From: Pelobates cultripes
Taxonomy: Eukaryota > Chordata > Amphibia > Anura > Pelobatidae
Direction: 5' to 3'
DNA: 64,000 bases
Assembly (NCBI GenBank): GCA_933207985.1
Contig: OW240916.1
Coordinates: forward strand, 82,448,980 to 82,512,979
The notes under the pieces are model-generated. The model ran no database searches. It was not told where the DNA came from and saw only the letters and a list, made by a program, of their open reading frames with translations. Shown here piece by piece: positions 1 to 12,100 of the stretch. The stretch's first letter is position 1, and the number at the start of each line of letters is the position of its first letter. A program made the translations under genes and the position numbers.

Positions 1-223
1 TAGCACAAAGTAAAATAAAACTCACGATCCAAATAAATAATCTATTGTGATTTGGATGATATTCATAAATATTTAAAGGGTACAAAAATGTACAGCAATA
101 AGGTTAGGAACCCAATGTAATTAGATGGCCAGAGATATGAGGAAAACAATATATGTAGCAAAACTATGTATTGTAAACATCAGGCAAAAAGTAACAGTTA
201 ATGGTTACTATTAATAGTAACAA
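1..223. repeat. Left arm of a long inverted repeat (Penelope-like element)
   Basis: These bases are repeated in reverse complement at about 1530-1753, nearly identical over about 220 bp (for example TAGCACAAAGTAAAATAAAA against its complement ending at 1752). The arm abuts a GIY-YIG coding remnant directly at about 224. Penelope-like elements (PLEs) are known for LTR-like ends that can be inverted or tandem, so I infer a PLE terminal segment rather than a DNA-transposon TIR. The repeat may continue left of the window. Confidence 0.75.
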
Positions 224-676
224 AAGGGCCTTTACAAATGTGGGCACTGTAAGGCTTGTAATTATATTTTACCTTCTAAAACAGTACGGAACAAAACAAC
301 ATCCAAAGACATAGTGGTGAATTCATTTATTAAGTGTGGCTTGACCAATGTTATTTATCTCATAACTTGTGAATGTGGATTACAGTATATTGGTAAAACA
401 TACCAACAATTACGTCGACGTGTTTTGCAACATATCAACTCCATTTTGAATCCACATATGGATACTCCTATAGCAAGACACGTACGATGAAATCATGCTT
501 CTAGACCCAATGTACTCAAATTTCAGGTAATCCAAAAGATATTCCAGAACCACAGGAAAGGCGATATAAATGTTTCTTTACTTAAAGCGGAATCCCGTTG
601 GATCTATCTGTTCCAAACGCTATATCCCAAAGGACTGAATGAGGAGTTCAATTTCACTCCATTCATTCATTCCTAA
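224..676 (+). pseudogene. Penelope-like retroelement, GIY-YIG endonuclease domain remnant
   Basis: In the frame of codon 239-241 the reading is a Cys cluster (CGHCKAC), then LITCECGLQYIGKTYQQLRRR, then an arginine/histidine stretch, ending near 676 with WIYLFQTLYPKGLNEEF. This is the layout of the C-terminal GIY-YIG nuclease domain of Penelope-like elements: CxxC linker, GLQYIGKT catalytic segment, terminal W-x-TL-P-GLN motif. The domain nicks target DNA for retrotransposition. An in-frame TGA at 488-490 breaks it, and the reverse transcriptase part is not present upstream. It is a dead fragment. Confidence 0.85.
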
Positions 677-813
677 TGGACAGCAACTTTGACCTATGGT
701 AATATTATTATCTTTGCTTTTCACAATATAGTTATTAACATCAGCACACATTTTGGTCTTTTTGTAACCATTAGGTCTTTTCACAGTCAATAAATACACT
801 GCCTCAACTTATT

Positions 814-1304
814 AAAGGACCACTATAGTGCCAGGAAAACATACTCGTTTTCCTGGCACTATAGTGCCCTGAGGGTGCCCCCACCCTCAGGGTCCCCCTC
901 CCGCCCGGCTCTGGAAAGGAGAAAGGGGTTAAAACTTACCTTTTTCCAGCGCTGGGCGGGGAGCTCTCCTCCTCCGATCCTCCTCTTCTCCTCCTCCTGG
1001 GCTGAATGCGCGCGTCGCCAAGAGCTGTAGCGCATTCAGCCGTCATATAGGAAAGCATTTACAATGCTTTCCTATGAAGCTTGCGTGCTCTCACTGTGAA
1101 AATCACAGTGAGAAGCACGCATAGCGCCTAACTGTCAATGAGACAGCCACTAGAGGATTAGGGGGAAGGCTTAACCCATTGATAAACATAGCAGTTTCTC
1201 TGAAACTGCTATGTTTATTAAAAAAATGGGTTAACCCTAGAAGGACCTGGCACCCAGACCACTTCATTAAGCTGAAGTGGTCTGGGTGCCTAGAGTGGTC
1301 CTTT
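814..1304. mobile_element. Fold-back MITE, TATAGTGCC family (copy 1)
   Basis: The ends are inverted: AAAGGACCACTATAGTGCC on the left and GGTGCCTAGAGTGGTCCTTT on the right. The interior is a chain of smaller hairpins: AACATAGCAGTTTC/GAAACTGCTATGTT near 1185-1220, CTCACTGTG/CACAGTGAG near 1090-1113, and GACCACTTCA/TGAAGTGGTC near 1258-1281. No transposase is encoded. It interrupts the 3' flank of the Penelope-like fragment. A related copy in the opposite orientation is at 14915-15350. Confidence 0.8.
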
Positions 1305-1499
1305 AAATCAGAGGCTGTTTGCCCTCTCTGTGAATCATCAAATGATGACATAGTATCCAACTAATTACCTTCTTTTAATATCAGGTTAACAACATTATGT
1401 TATGTCTAGTTTTCCTTTGGGTTATTCCAAATTACAATAGTCCATCTAGTTTTGAACCTTAAAGCACATTGAGCCTTATTTTGTTCCACTTTAACTTTA

Positions 1500-1753
1500 G
1501 AGAGTGAGTAACAACTTTTGAGATTTATTGTTACTATTAAGAGTATCCATTAACTGTTACTTTTTGCCTGATGTTTACAATACATAGTTTTGCTACATAT
1601 ATTGTTTTCCTCATATATCTCTGGCCATCTAGTTACATTGGGTTCCTAACCTTATTGCTGTACATTTTTGTACCCTTTAAATATTTATGAATATCATCCA
1701 AATCACAATAGATTATTTATTTGGATCGTGAGTTTTATTTTACTTTGTGCTCC
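1500..1753. repeat. Right arm of the long inverted repeat, followed by a diverged direct duplication
   Basis: About 1530-1753 is the reverse complement of 1-223. A diverged direct copy of 1500-1700 follows at about 1765-1960, sharing GAGTAACAAC, GCTACATATATTGTTTT and TGTACA in the same order. Coexisting inverted and direct copies resemble the complex terminal organisation known for Penelope-like elements. This assignment is inference. Confidence 0.65.
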
Positions 1754-2810
1754 ATGACCCTAGAGAAAGAGTAACAACCTTGAGACTATAGATACAAATA
1801 TCATTTCTTAGATTTAATTGTTGTTAATATTCGCTACATATATTGTTTTTTATATATATTTTTGGACATTTATTACGCTGTGGTTCTAGATTTTTTGGTG
1901 TACACTCTCGTATTCTTTAAGTTTTATTTGATAGTATTTAATTTTGAATTCGCTATGTGGACATATCGTCACTATTCAGTTTCCGTTTTCAGTTGCCGAG
2001 CCACTCAGGGTTAACTGGCACCGGCATCAAGCTCCGCCCCCCAGTCTCTGATTGGTGAGACTATCTTCCAATCATTGAGGAGGGCGGGATATTTAAATGA
2101 CCACCAACTCCACGTTCGGTTCCCTTGGAAGAGCCAGTTTAGGCGAAACACGCGTCGGGACTAGTTGATATACAGGGTGGTGGGGAAAGATAGGGACGAT
2201 GCTGCAGCTGTGTTGATTATTTAGCTCCCAATCAGCCACCCTTTATTCTTATACTCTTGAAATACCCTTTCAGCTATTTACACTGATTATGCTTTTCGAT
2301 TTTTTTTATTTTAGGGGTTCGTGGACTATGGAGGATTTAGGGAACTCTACCTAGTATTATTAAACTGGATGGTAGCAGCAGGGGGATTAGTTTGGACCTA
2401 TTGAGGCCATTTATGTTTAGCATTTATGATCCCTGTACTACTATCTACTCTATATAGGAGAATCCCTAGAATTTATATTCAAGTTTGTTTCCCATTCTCC
2501 CTATTAGTCCAGCACTTCTTTCTATATACACAGCCTTTTGGCTGGTGTATTTATTTTGGTTTATATATAAATATTGTGTATAATTGTTTTTTTTAAAACT
2601 ATTTATTAAAAGTTAAATTTTACTACGTTAAGGGTTGCTTACCATATACTTGAAGCCCGCAGGACTGTTATATTGTATCCCCTGGGCTTCTCTGTATCCT
2701 TTTTCTCTTTTTTTTGCAATTGTTATGTACTAGGAGTTACCCCCCCAATCTCTATTCGCAACCTGACACTCTTTCTCTATCCCACTTTAATTTTTACATT
2801 CTTACTTGAT
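1754..2810 (+). mobile_element. Penelope-like element, non-coding terminal/5' region
   Basis: It follows the GIY-YIG fragment and its arms. It contains the segment GGCGAAACACGCGTCGGGAC at 2142-2161, a variant of the GGCGAAACGCGT block common in frog Penelope-type repeats, then AT-rich spacer with no reading frame I recognise. The upstream half (1990-2115) is more GC-rich and includes GAGGAGGGCGGGATATTTAA. No reverse transcriptase domain was found, so this is a truncated terminus. The right boundary near 2810 is approximate. Confidence 0.55.
2121..2160 (+). ncRNA. Decayed hammerhead-ribozyme-like motif
   Basis: Elements in order: TCCC (2121-2124, pairs with GGGA 2157-2160 as stem I), a core TTGGAAGA (2125-2132, consensus CUGANGA), stem II GCC/GGC (2133-2135 and 2142-2144), the invariant GAAA (2145-2148), a short palindromic ACGCGT where stem III would form, and a GUC-type site at 2154-2156. 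Penelope-like elements are known to carry minimal hammerhead ribozymes. The core here is imperfect, so activity is unlikely; the architecture is what supports the call. Confidence 0.45.
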
Positions 2811-3113
2811 TCAGTACATCTCTATGAGGAGATGCTGATTGACCAGGGCTATGTTTGGTTTGTGCCGGCTCTGCCCTGATCTACCTCCTTGACCGTCTCC
2901 GCAAATCCAGCGCTTTCCTATGTGAAAGCATTGTGATTGGCTTTTGATCAACACTTCTGATGTCAGTCAAGCAGGCAGAGTCAGCAGCAGCGGTCTGGAA
3001 TAAAAGTAAGATTTTGCCATATTTAGGTAGTCAAGGGGGGATAGATAGTGGTTTTAACACTATAGGGTCGGATTTACATGTTTGTGTTTCTGACCCTATA
3101 GTGTTCCTTAAAG
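2810..3113. mobile_element. Truncated fold-back MITE
   Basis: The right half of a MITE: an ATCTCTATGAGGAG block, GC-rich interior, then CACTATAGGGTC and its inverse GACCCTATAGTG (about 3058-3107), ending in TTCCTTAAA. The same end structure is seen at 4795-5000 and 55098-55593. The left end is missing or diverged. It holds no reading frame of interest. Confidence 0.6.
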
Positions 3114-6095
3114 TTATAACGCTTAGATATGAACTGTTTTCTCAGGTTATAGAAAGATTTAAGAAGACTATCTAAGCTCTAAAACCAAACGCTGTGTCTT
3201 TTGTTTGGAAATGTAAAACATTGCTATTGCAGAGTGGTAATATTTGCATTTTGATTAAAACAAGACTCTACATTCAGCATCATTACAATGATGACCTGAT
3301 GAGTCCGAATGCCACTATGCTTCTAAGCATTGGATTGATGGGACACGTTGATGCTGCACATTCACCATAGATCCCACTAATGCTTATCTGTGAGTGGAGA
3401 GTCTGTCGAGGCTATCCTGGATTATAAGTGAGCCTTTAAGGCTTTTTTCACTTTTGTTTTTTTTGTTACTTAAGTGTGTGGCTGAATATAAAGCAGTAAA
3501 GCAACACATCTTATTTGAAAAAATTATATATTTTATTTAAGTTTGTGTTCTTAAGAATAGTTAGTCTAAATTGGATAGAATCATGTATCGTACTGAAATT
3601 ACACATAGTATTCAATAAGTAGCAATTAAAGTTTTCTGTTATGTGTGTCATTCTTTTTATACACACCCCCTAGGGACCTGCAAGCTGTTCGCTTTACCCT
3701 CTAGTACTATTTGGGATGCTTTGGGCTGTGGCAAAGTGCTTACCTGCTGTTTATAGTTATGCTTTTGGGAGCAGACGTTTCTGATTCTGAGCTGCTTATA
3801 GGGATGTAAGGTTTTCAGTACTAGCAAATATACACTCAATGAAAGTGGGCATTATGATCTATGGGTATGTTCAATGAAAAAAGAGTGCCGGCCACTGATA
3901 CAGATGGTGGATCAATAGAATGTGCAACACAGCGTTTTGCTTTGTCAGAATTTCTTCTGAAGAGCCAAGTGATTCGTAGCCTTCTGTATAACTTCGTCTC
4001 ATTCTGCTTTATTTATAATTTACCTGGTTTACTTACATAGTTAAATGGACATGCCACTACCCAAATATAAAATAAATTAAAATCACTGTTTAGTAGTTCT
4101 AGCCCAAATGGAAACTTGCAAGCATTTAATAATGCATGTTTTCATTGGAATTGTATCTTTAAAAAAAAAAAAAAAAAAGCTTGGATAAACTGCAGTTCTC
4201 TTGTCTGCAGCCTTTGCAGTCCCTCCCATTCTAACCCCGCCCGGCTTTCTGTAGGTGTCCAATCACAGACTTCCCAATACAGATCAGTGAGAAGTCATTG
4301 CAAGGAAGTTGTTTTGGTCAATTGCTGCCACTTGAATTCAGTGAAAATAAGCCAACAAAACCAGGAAGTAACAAGACCTGTTGTCTGCTTGAAAAAACAG
4401 GGGGTGTAACCAGTAAAATTTATAAAGGTGTCAATTTTTATTGAAATCTGCAATATTTCCAAAATGGAAGCTAAAGTGCTTTAGGGGTCTAGAGTGTACC
4501 TTTAATGTTCAATTGTAAAGTAAATATAAAATGAATGCAGCACTTTTAAATACCTGCAGTGGTGAGAACATGTATACACAAATAACTGTTCTCTCTCTTT
4601 TTTTCTCTCAAAGCATAAAAATGAAAAAGACAACCAATATTGTTTAAATACCGCTCCAAGCAATCAGGCAATGTGCCTATAAAGGGGTGACCCCTCCCTT
4701 ACCAATATAGCGCATTCTCATCCACACAAAAATAGTTCACAATAAATACATGTTTATTTAGAACATCCAAAGTTAACACCAGTGGTTTGTGAAATCACTA
4801 GCCGTTTACTTTGTGTGATGGTGAGACAGTGTCCAGCTCTACATGAAGATGCTTAATTTTCCTCATAGAGATACATTGATTAAATTTATGTGTTTTAATT
4901 TGTTTTAACAGTGCTAAGGGGGAAAGGGTGGAGCAGCCCCCTAAATGGTGATTTTTAACACTGCAGGGTCAGGAAAGGAATACACGTTTGTGTTCCTTTA
5001 AGCTAAAGGTTATTTATATGTTTTTTTGTTGTCTGCTGTGTGCATGTGTATAAATACGTGTGTGTGTGTATATATATGTATGTATATATATATATATATA
5101 CACATACATACATATAATAGCAAAAGGATGGTGACTTTCACTCTCATAAATCACTTTTTTTGTAAGCAAAACATTTTAGTAGTGAATGTTTTAAAATTGT
5201 GCATTTATATACTTGCTTCGCTGTCATCCTCCGTTGTTTATAAAAAATAAATAAAAAAAACATGTTTATGATTGTTGGAATTACAGATTCTTGGAACTGC
5301 AGAAGTGCTACAGATGATCTTTGTATGTATGTTTATGTACAGTTTGACTTTCTGTTTGTAATCGCATGAATGTGAAATTTAGAACGAAGCAACATGTTGC
5401 ATAAAAATCTGACACTAAGTGGTTTGATCAAAACGTAGAGCCAAGTACAGATAGCTCTAGTTTATTTTGCAAAAAAAGTCCTTTACTTTCATTAGTACTA
5501 ATTGAAAACACTTTTTTTCACTTTACCATTTCATCTGAATTTTGACAATGTAAGTTGCTGAAAGTAACATTAGTACACATTTCTCTAAGAATAACCCACA
5601 CAACTCCTTTATGCATTACTACCATAATGCACTAATAATATTTCAAGTTCTACAAACCAGAGAGTGGATGTAATTCCTCTACTGATCTTGGTCCTCTAGT
5701 TTTTTTCAGTTGGAGTTCTGTGCATAACTCGTATAATGTATGCATTGTTATCCCCATGGAATCCCTGTATTAATTTATTCATCCCCCTAGCCTTTATCAC
5801 ATTATAGTGCTTCTGGTAAAGCAGCTCTTTAATTTTAATGATGACTGGTAGCAGTCCATATAGCAGAATGCCTAAAGAATACTCACATGAATGTATTTAT
5901 ATTACCGTAAACATTGCCAGAGAATGTTTTACATAAACATTGGAATGCTTTATTGGTTTCTCAAGCAGATACATTAGTGCTTTTCAAAAGTCACGTTTTA
6001 ATGTACTAATGACAAAGCAGTCCATATTATGATGAACTGCTGTACCTGTATTTATTGCAACTTAATACCCTTTTTATGTTTTTTTTTCTATTCAG
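3114..6095. other. Intronic sequence with MITE fragments and an AT microsatellite
   Basis: No exon or gene is recognisable. About 3180-3470 resembles the interior of the local MITEs. About 4041-4503 looks like a complete MITE (starts AAATGGACATGCCACTAC, ends TCTAGAGTGTACCTTTAA). About 4795-5000 is another half MITE. A TG/TA microsatellite lies at 5057-5105. The rest, 5110-6095, is AT-rich single-copy-looking intron ending in the polypyrimidine tract before the 6096 acceptor. Confidence 0.6.
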
Positions 6096-6139
6096 ACAGG
6101 CTCTTCAAGGCCTAAATCATGTGAAGTTCCTGGAATAAA
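6096..6139 (+). CDS. crtc1: crtc1 coding exon ([10 protein letters not shown])
   Basis: Acceptor TTTTTTTTCTATTCAG ends at 6095; donor GTAAGT starts at 6140. Translation is [14 protein letters not shown] plus two bases (AA) that join T of the next exon to give Asn. The block [11 protein letters not shown] is highly conserved across CRTC proteins. The upstream phase (0) is inferred from conservation, because the preceding exon is not in the window; an alternative AG four bases inside would break the frame. Confidence 0.93.
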
Positions 6140-9100
6140 GTAAGTTAATGTGTATAATGACAGTACTACGTTAGAAGTCTGTATTATTTCAGCTGCAGAT
6201 CACGGTTGCATTTGAAAACATTAATTTAGTACATTTATTTAATTTGCTTTTTTACACAGAAGGTTTCAATGGCAAATGGCTTCATGTACTAATTTAATAA
6301 ATAGAGGTGAATTAAAACTGAATTGTAAAACCTAGGCTAAATATTCAATAGGTCTCTATAGCCAAGTTAAATGGACAGGCATCACTTTGAGACAATTGTC
6401 TCATTCAAAAAATCTTTCTCTTTGAATGAGACCGTTGCCTCACTCTGTAGGCTGACAAAAGCAGGTAAATGTGCTTTTTTCAGATTTACCTCCTGCTTCT
6501 TTTTTTATGCTTTCCACACCCACATGAAAGGAACACTGCTCTAACCAATCAGTGTCCTATCCCTAGGAATGTTTGAAAAGTGAATCGAGCATGCCTGACA
6601 TATTTACACATGTGCATTTGGAAGATCTCTTTAACTGACAGGGGGAGAAGAGGGGGAGTCTGGTCAGTGTGATTAATGAACTGCTGGCTCCAATATTTCT
6701 CTCTCCTGCTGCTGCACAATGATTGCCCTGTTTTAGTCATTAGTTGGATGAAACTGACACATCTCCCATAGCTCAGAGGCATCTTGACCAATTTTATAGT
6801 AAGTTTATAAATGTTTTACATATTTTTTAAAAGTTTTTATTGCTTTATTTTAGTTTGTGTATATATATATATATAATTAAGTGTTTGCTTGCTGCTTTAT
6901 AGAAATGATTGTCAAGTGATGCATAATATTGTAAAGAATTTTTCCAAATCATCTGTTTTGCCTAACTTTTGCAATTTGTTTTTCACTTCAATAACAATCT
7001 TCTGTTTAGTAAACCCTAAGAGGAGTCTATATGGGCACCAAGAGGAGAAAAATAGCACATTTCTAAAATACTTGGTAGATGGATTTTTAAGCTGACATTT
7101 GTTTACTGTATTTTACTAGACTTCTTTAGTACTTAAGAAGTCTTCCACCTTCTCTTATGTTTATTAATAATTTCTCACCAAATTATAGTTTTTATTTTTA
7201 AAGTTAAACATTTTATCTTCTTAAAGTAGTGACAATGCAGTAAGAGTTTATATTTTTATGGGCATGATTGGACATTTGAAGAAATGAATGTGTTAATTTT
7301 CTCTGCATTCATGCATGCTTATTCATTTCTACAGTATTTTCTTTTGGTTTGGTACCTAAATTCTCTCTGTGGTGCCAATGTCTGACAGATATTTTTACAA
7401 CAATACTCTGCCTTTCGAGAAAAATATTTCACTCTTCCAGGCTATATGTGCGTGTCCTGTTAAAGGGACATGCATCACTTCACATTTTTTGTATTAAAGA
7501 AAACACTTAAAAAAAAAAAAAAGCAATACAAGAAAAACTTTGATAAGTATGCAATAAACGTTTTTATAAACTTACTAAAACTTGGTCAAATTGTATTGCT
7601 GATTGTGCCTTTAGCCGTTTCTTTAGCCTTTCTCTTCCAGCCTTACCCACACACTAATCCAGTCAAGTCCAGACCACTAACGACCAACAGGACATTATTA
7701 GCAAGCTCCTCATTTTTCCTACACTGACTAACATAGCAGGGAGAGACAAACCTGACACCGCAATCTCCTTTTCATGATTAAACTGATCAGACTCCCTCTC
7801 TTTTCCCGTGGTCAGGTTGTTGCCAGGTGAAGAAATATTCCAACTGCACATGTGTAAATCTATCAGGCATGTCCAATGCACTTTTCCAGCATTCCTAAGG
7901 ATAGGACACTTAGCTGGCTGAACATCAGAACAGGTTATTGGCTAGATTTATTATAGCATATCCCCCTGGCCTATATTATTCCTAAGACCGTCCTAAAACC
8001 CTTGCTAAAATTGGCAGTTAATTTTTTCTATAACTTGAATATTTACATTGTAGTTTCTCTTTGACCGTAACTCATTGTAGTGCTACTGCTTTTATAACAG
8101 TTTTTTTATAGGTATAAGTTTGGATTGCATGAGCACTCTTTTAGAGAAAATGTACAAATAATATATTTGCATTTGTTTTCATGTCTATATACTTTACAGC
8201 AGCAGTTTTGTTCATGAAGCTGCAAATACAAAATGTTGTGGAAAGAAACGCAGAAGTAGTCATGGACAGTGTAGTTCCTTGCACCGTAACCTGTGCAAAA
8301 TGCAAATGCTTGTTAGGATGCTTGCAGTCCTTTTAAGGAAAAGATGTTTATAAAAATGTCATTGAAAATCATTGTGTTGCCTGCTACATTATGTGTTGCT
8401 TCAATGATGTATCCTACTTATCTTGCACAGCTTGTTTGTGTCAATGCTTAGCGTAAATCACTTTTTTTTATCCAATATATGTTTGGATTTTGTATAATTT
8501 ATGCAAATTAATAATGTTGACATACAGAATTTAATTGATCCAAATATGAGAATTCACCAAAGAAAAGCATCCAAAAAGCCTAGATTAGTGATTTAGTTTT
8601 TACATTTATTATAATATTTAAATACTTATTTTTTTAATTATATAAATGTGTTAATATTTCTTTTCCTTCTTTTTTGGTGAAGTATTTATCCTTCTACAGA
8701 CCAGGAAAACACTACAAGCCTGATTCCCGCTGCACATAACACAGGAGGTTCACTTCCTGACCTGACAAACATCCACTTCCCTCCTCCATTATCAATTCCT
8801 TTAGACCCAGATGAGTCCTCCTTCCCAACTCTGAGTAACTCTAACAGCACTGGAAACCTTGCATCCAATTTAACACACTTGGGCATCAGCGCTGCCAATT
8901 CGGGTAAGCATTGCCATAACGTTTTACATATACAATATGGGATAGAGTAGAGACACCACTAGACTATTACACATCAATCACCAATCTGAAATCGTAACAT
9001 GTACAGACATTCCCAAGCACAAGGAACTCACCACCTGAGACTTCTTTATCTTCATACAATTGCAAATTTATCCTTGTTAGTTAAGCAGGCTAGCACAGGT

Positions 9101-12100
9101 TAATTTAGCTCAGGTTTCATTTTAAAAATTTAATTAATTCCTTGCAATATTTCTTTATAACTTCTGAAAATGTATTGAAATACTAGCGAACAACAAATCT
9201 TTTTTGTTATTTTCTTTAGTTTAGTTTTCCTTTTAAATTATTAAACGCAAAACTCAGGGAAAAAAATGGGGTTTTTTTTGTTTTGTTTTTTATATATATT
9301 TAATGTGTTATGTATGCAAATATGGTATTAAAGGGAAGCCCTATTTCTCCTTTAAGAAATAATATTTCTATGGGTGCATTTAAACAGGGGGAAATAGTGG
9401 TAGAATGAATGTGTGGCAAAAGTGCTAAAAAGGCATTGGTCACACATGTGTTAGATCTTGAAAGATCCTTGGTCCTTAAGGGTTCAATAACACACATGAG
9501 GCTATTGAACACTCTAGAAAGCTGTTAACCTAGCATGAGATAAATTCTAAATTAAACACACTGTGCAGTAAGGGAAGCTAAAACATGTTGACTTCTCCCC
9601 CCGTTCCCTCCCAGTAAGTGTATAAAGAGGCTGTATGAGTCACAGGACATGTGGATATGGCTGCCTTTACAAAGTCATTTAACTTCTAAATGACAGATAA
9701 TTGAGCAGTGAGACTACAGGGGCATGATCTATATACCATAACTGCTTCATTGAGCGAAACTGCTTCATTGAGCTAAATGTCTTGTGGTGCTTAGAGTGAC
9801 CTTTTAAGTGGAAATGCTGTTTTAATGACAGGATGATATTTCAAAGTATATGCCAGCCTTTTATATTCTACCTTTTCTTTTACTGACAATGTCTACCGAA
9901 GTGTTAGTGGAGTGAATTTGTCCACATAAAACGTAGTGAAAGGTTGAATATGCATTGAGGGGAGGCACCAGTGGGCACAAACAATCCAGTATGTTTTGTT
10001 AGTGTGATTCTAAAAAAAAAGGTTAGATTTGGGAATAGCTTACGCTGCAACAGGAGATCATAAGCAGATTTTTGCACTTTACTCTGTTGAAAAATATAGG
10101 CATATTATTATTATTATAATATTTATATAGTGCCAGCAAGTAGTGCTGTACAACGGCATACACAGTCTTTTATTTCACTTATTGTTTGTTGCTCCCAAAC
10201 TTATCTGTTGCAGATTATATGTTTGTAACTTATTTATGACTGTCTAATAGCATCCGCACAGCCTTGCTGGTACTAGTTACTTGCTTAATTAACAAATAGC
10301 ATACAAATTCCTGCTTGCATCCCCCAATAAAACCATGTTCCTTACCAGACCTCTTCATTTTATGCCTGTACTGCGTGTGGGACAGACTTGTAACTTGCAC
10401 TATTTCCTAGTTGAACAGAGTCTATGGCTGATGGTGGCGGCAGGTACAGGCCTGTTTTGGGGATTATCTGCTGCAGGTTTCAGACGTTTAAGCAACATTC
10501 TAAACATAGCTCTGCTTTTAATACTCTCTAGTAATGCCTTGGGGCCGCGTTCCATTCCTCTGATGGAAATCACAGACCCAAGAGGCAGTGATAAAACCTG
10601 GATTGGTCAGAGGAGTGTAATGCTTGCTTGGGTAGTGTATGTGTTTCACCAGTTCCCAGAGACATTACGAATTCAAAATGTCCTTAGGTATTTAGATTCT
10701 GCTTGGTCTGTCAGACCACAGGGTGTGACTCAATACAGAGTCAATCTGACACTGCCCCATCCTCCTCCACTTGTCCCACTGCCCAAGATAGAGCTATTTA
10801 CAAATACAAACATCTGGCTTGACCTCTTTGCCAAGCAGCAGCAAGAAAGCCACTGTAATCAATGTGCCAAAGAAACACTGGATAAATATAAAAAGCAAAA
10901 AGAAGTTGGTCTTTCTTATTTGGGTTCAGACCGATTTGCCACGGGTTTTTTTTTTTTATTTTTTTTTTTTTTAGTTCATCTCTCCAGCTCCTTTTAGAAT
11001 CTTATTTTAGTTTTTTTTTCATCAGGTCAATGTTCTTCACAAAATGAATCCTCTTCCTCCAGCGAGGAAGATGTAAATTGTGAACAATAGTTTTTACTGA
11101 AGAAAAGAGGTTTGCTAAATTGTATTAATTTGATAAGAAAATGTGGAAAATGATGTTGAAGAAGAACCTAAAACTAAAGAGTCAAAAGTTACCAATGCAT
11201 TAGATTATTGAACATTATGAAGGAGAGAAAGAATCAAAAAATGTAGCTTTTATCACTGAGCATTTTTAACTAATTTTTTTTTATCTGCTAAATTATTTAT
11301 TTATTTTGAATGGGATTTATTAGCAAAGGTGTATGTGCCAATGGCACAACTAGCTAAAGAAAATACTTTGCCCATTGAGGATACAGCAAATCTTTGTGGC
11401 CAGATGAACAAAAAGCACATCTTGTTATCTTGCACAAGAGTCTTTCAAGCATCAACACGTCAAGCGAAAGTCAAGGCAATTTTTGGAATATCAGTAGCCA
11501 AGGCAAAGAGTATCTGCACTCAGAGTCTCGAGGAATGACTTGCAGGAGAATGCTTAGCAGATCCCTTTTACTTTAAGCTGGCTAATGAATTATTGTCAGA
11601 GGAAAGCCTAAACTTAACAGCAAAAAGCATTGTTCTGTCCGCTGTAGAAAGACTGGCAGTTTGGCTTAAGAGTTGGTCTGTGTACACAGCCTCTAAGAAT
11701 GCGTTGTGTAAATTATGCTTTGAGAAAGGAAAATTGTTGGTTATCCTTTAGAAAAATTCACAAAATAGATGTTTGATACTAAGAAAACATTACCACAGGA
11801 TAGAAATTCTTCTAGATGGGAAAAAAATATATATTTCAAGGCTTCAGAATTCATATTATATAGAGGACTAGACAGGTTCACCCTTTGCAGACGAACATAG
11901 GTTGAAAGAACAAAAGATTGAGTATATTAAGTTAAACAACAAAATAGATGTAAGTTATGATGCCAGACACAGTGTGAGGAAATCATCATCTTTTTTTTTA
12001 CAAATATTGGCAAGAAACAACAACCACAAAGTGGTATTAAATAGTGTGAAGAATGGCTAAAAATATTCAATTTGTCAGTAAACCAAAACAACAGTATTTT

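Noticed and set aside
1103..1364. Overlapping 85- and 61-codon frames
   Set aside because: Both lie in the hairpin-rich interior of the MITE at 814-1304; similar frames recur in the copy at 14915-15350.
3291..3345. CTGATGAGTCC as a hammerhead ribozyme core
   Set aside because: A GTCC/GGAC pairing can be drawn, but GAAA does not follow it and no stem I or III is evident. The context is MITE interior.
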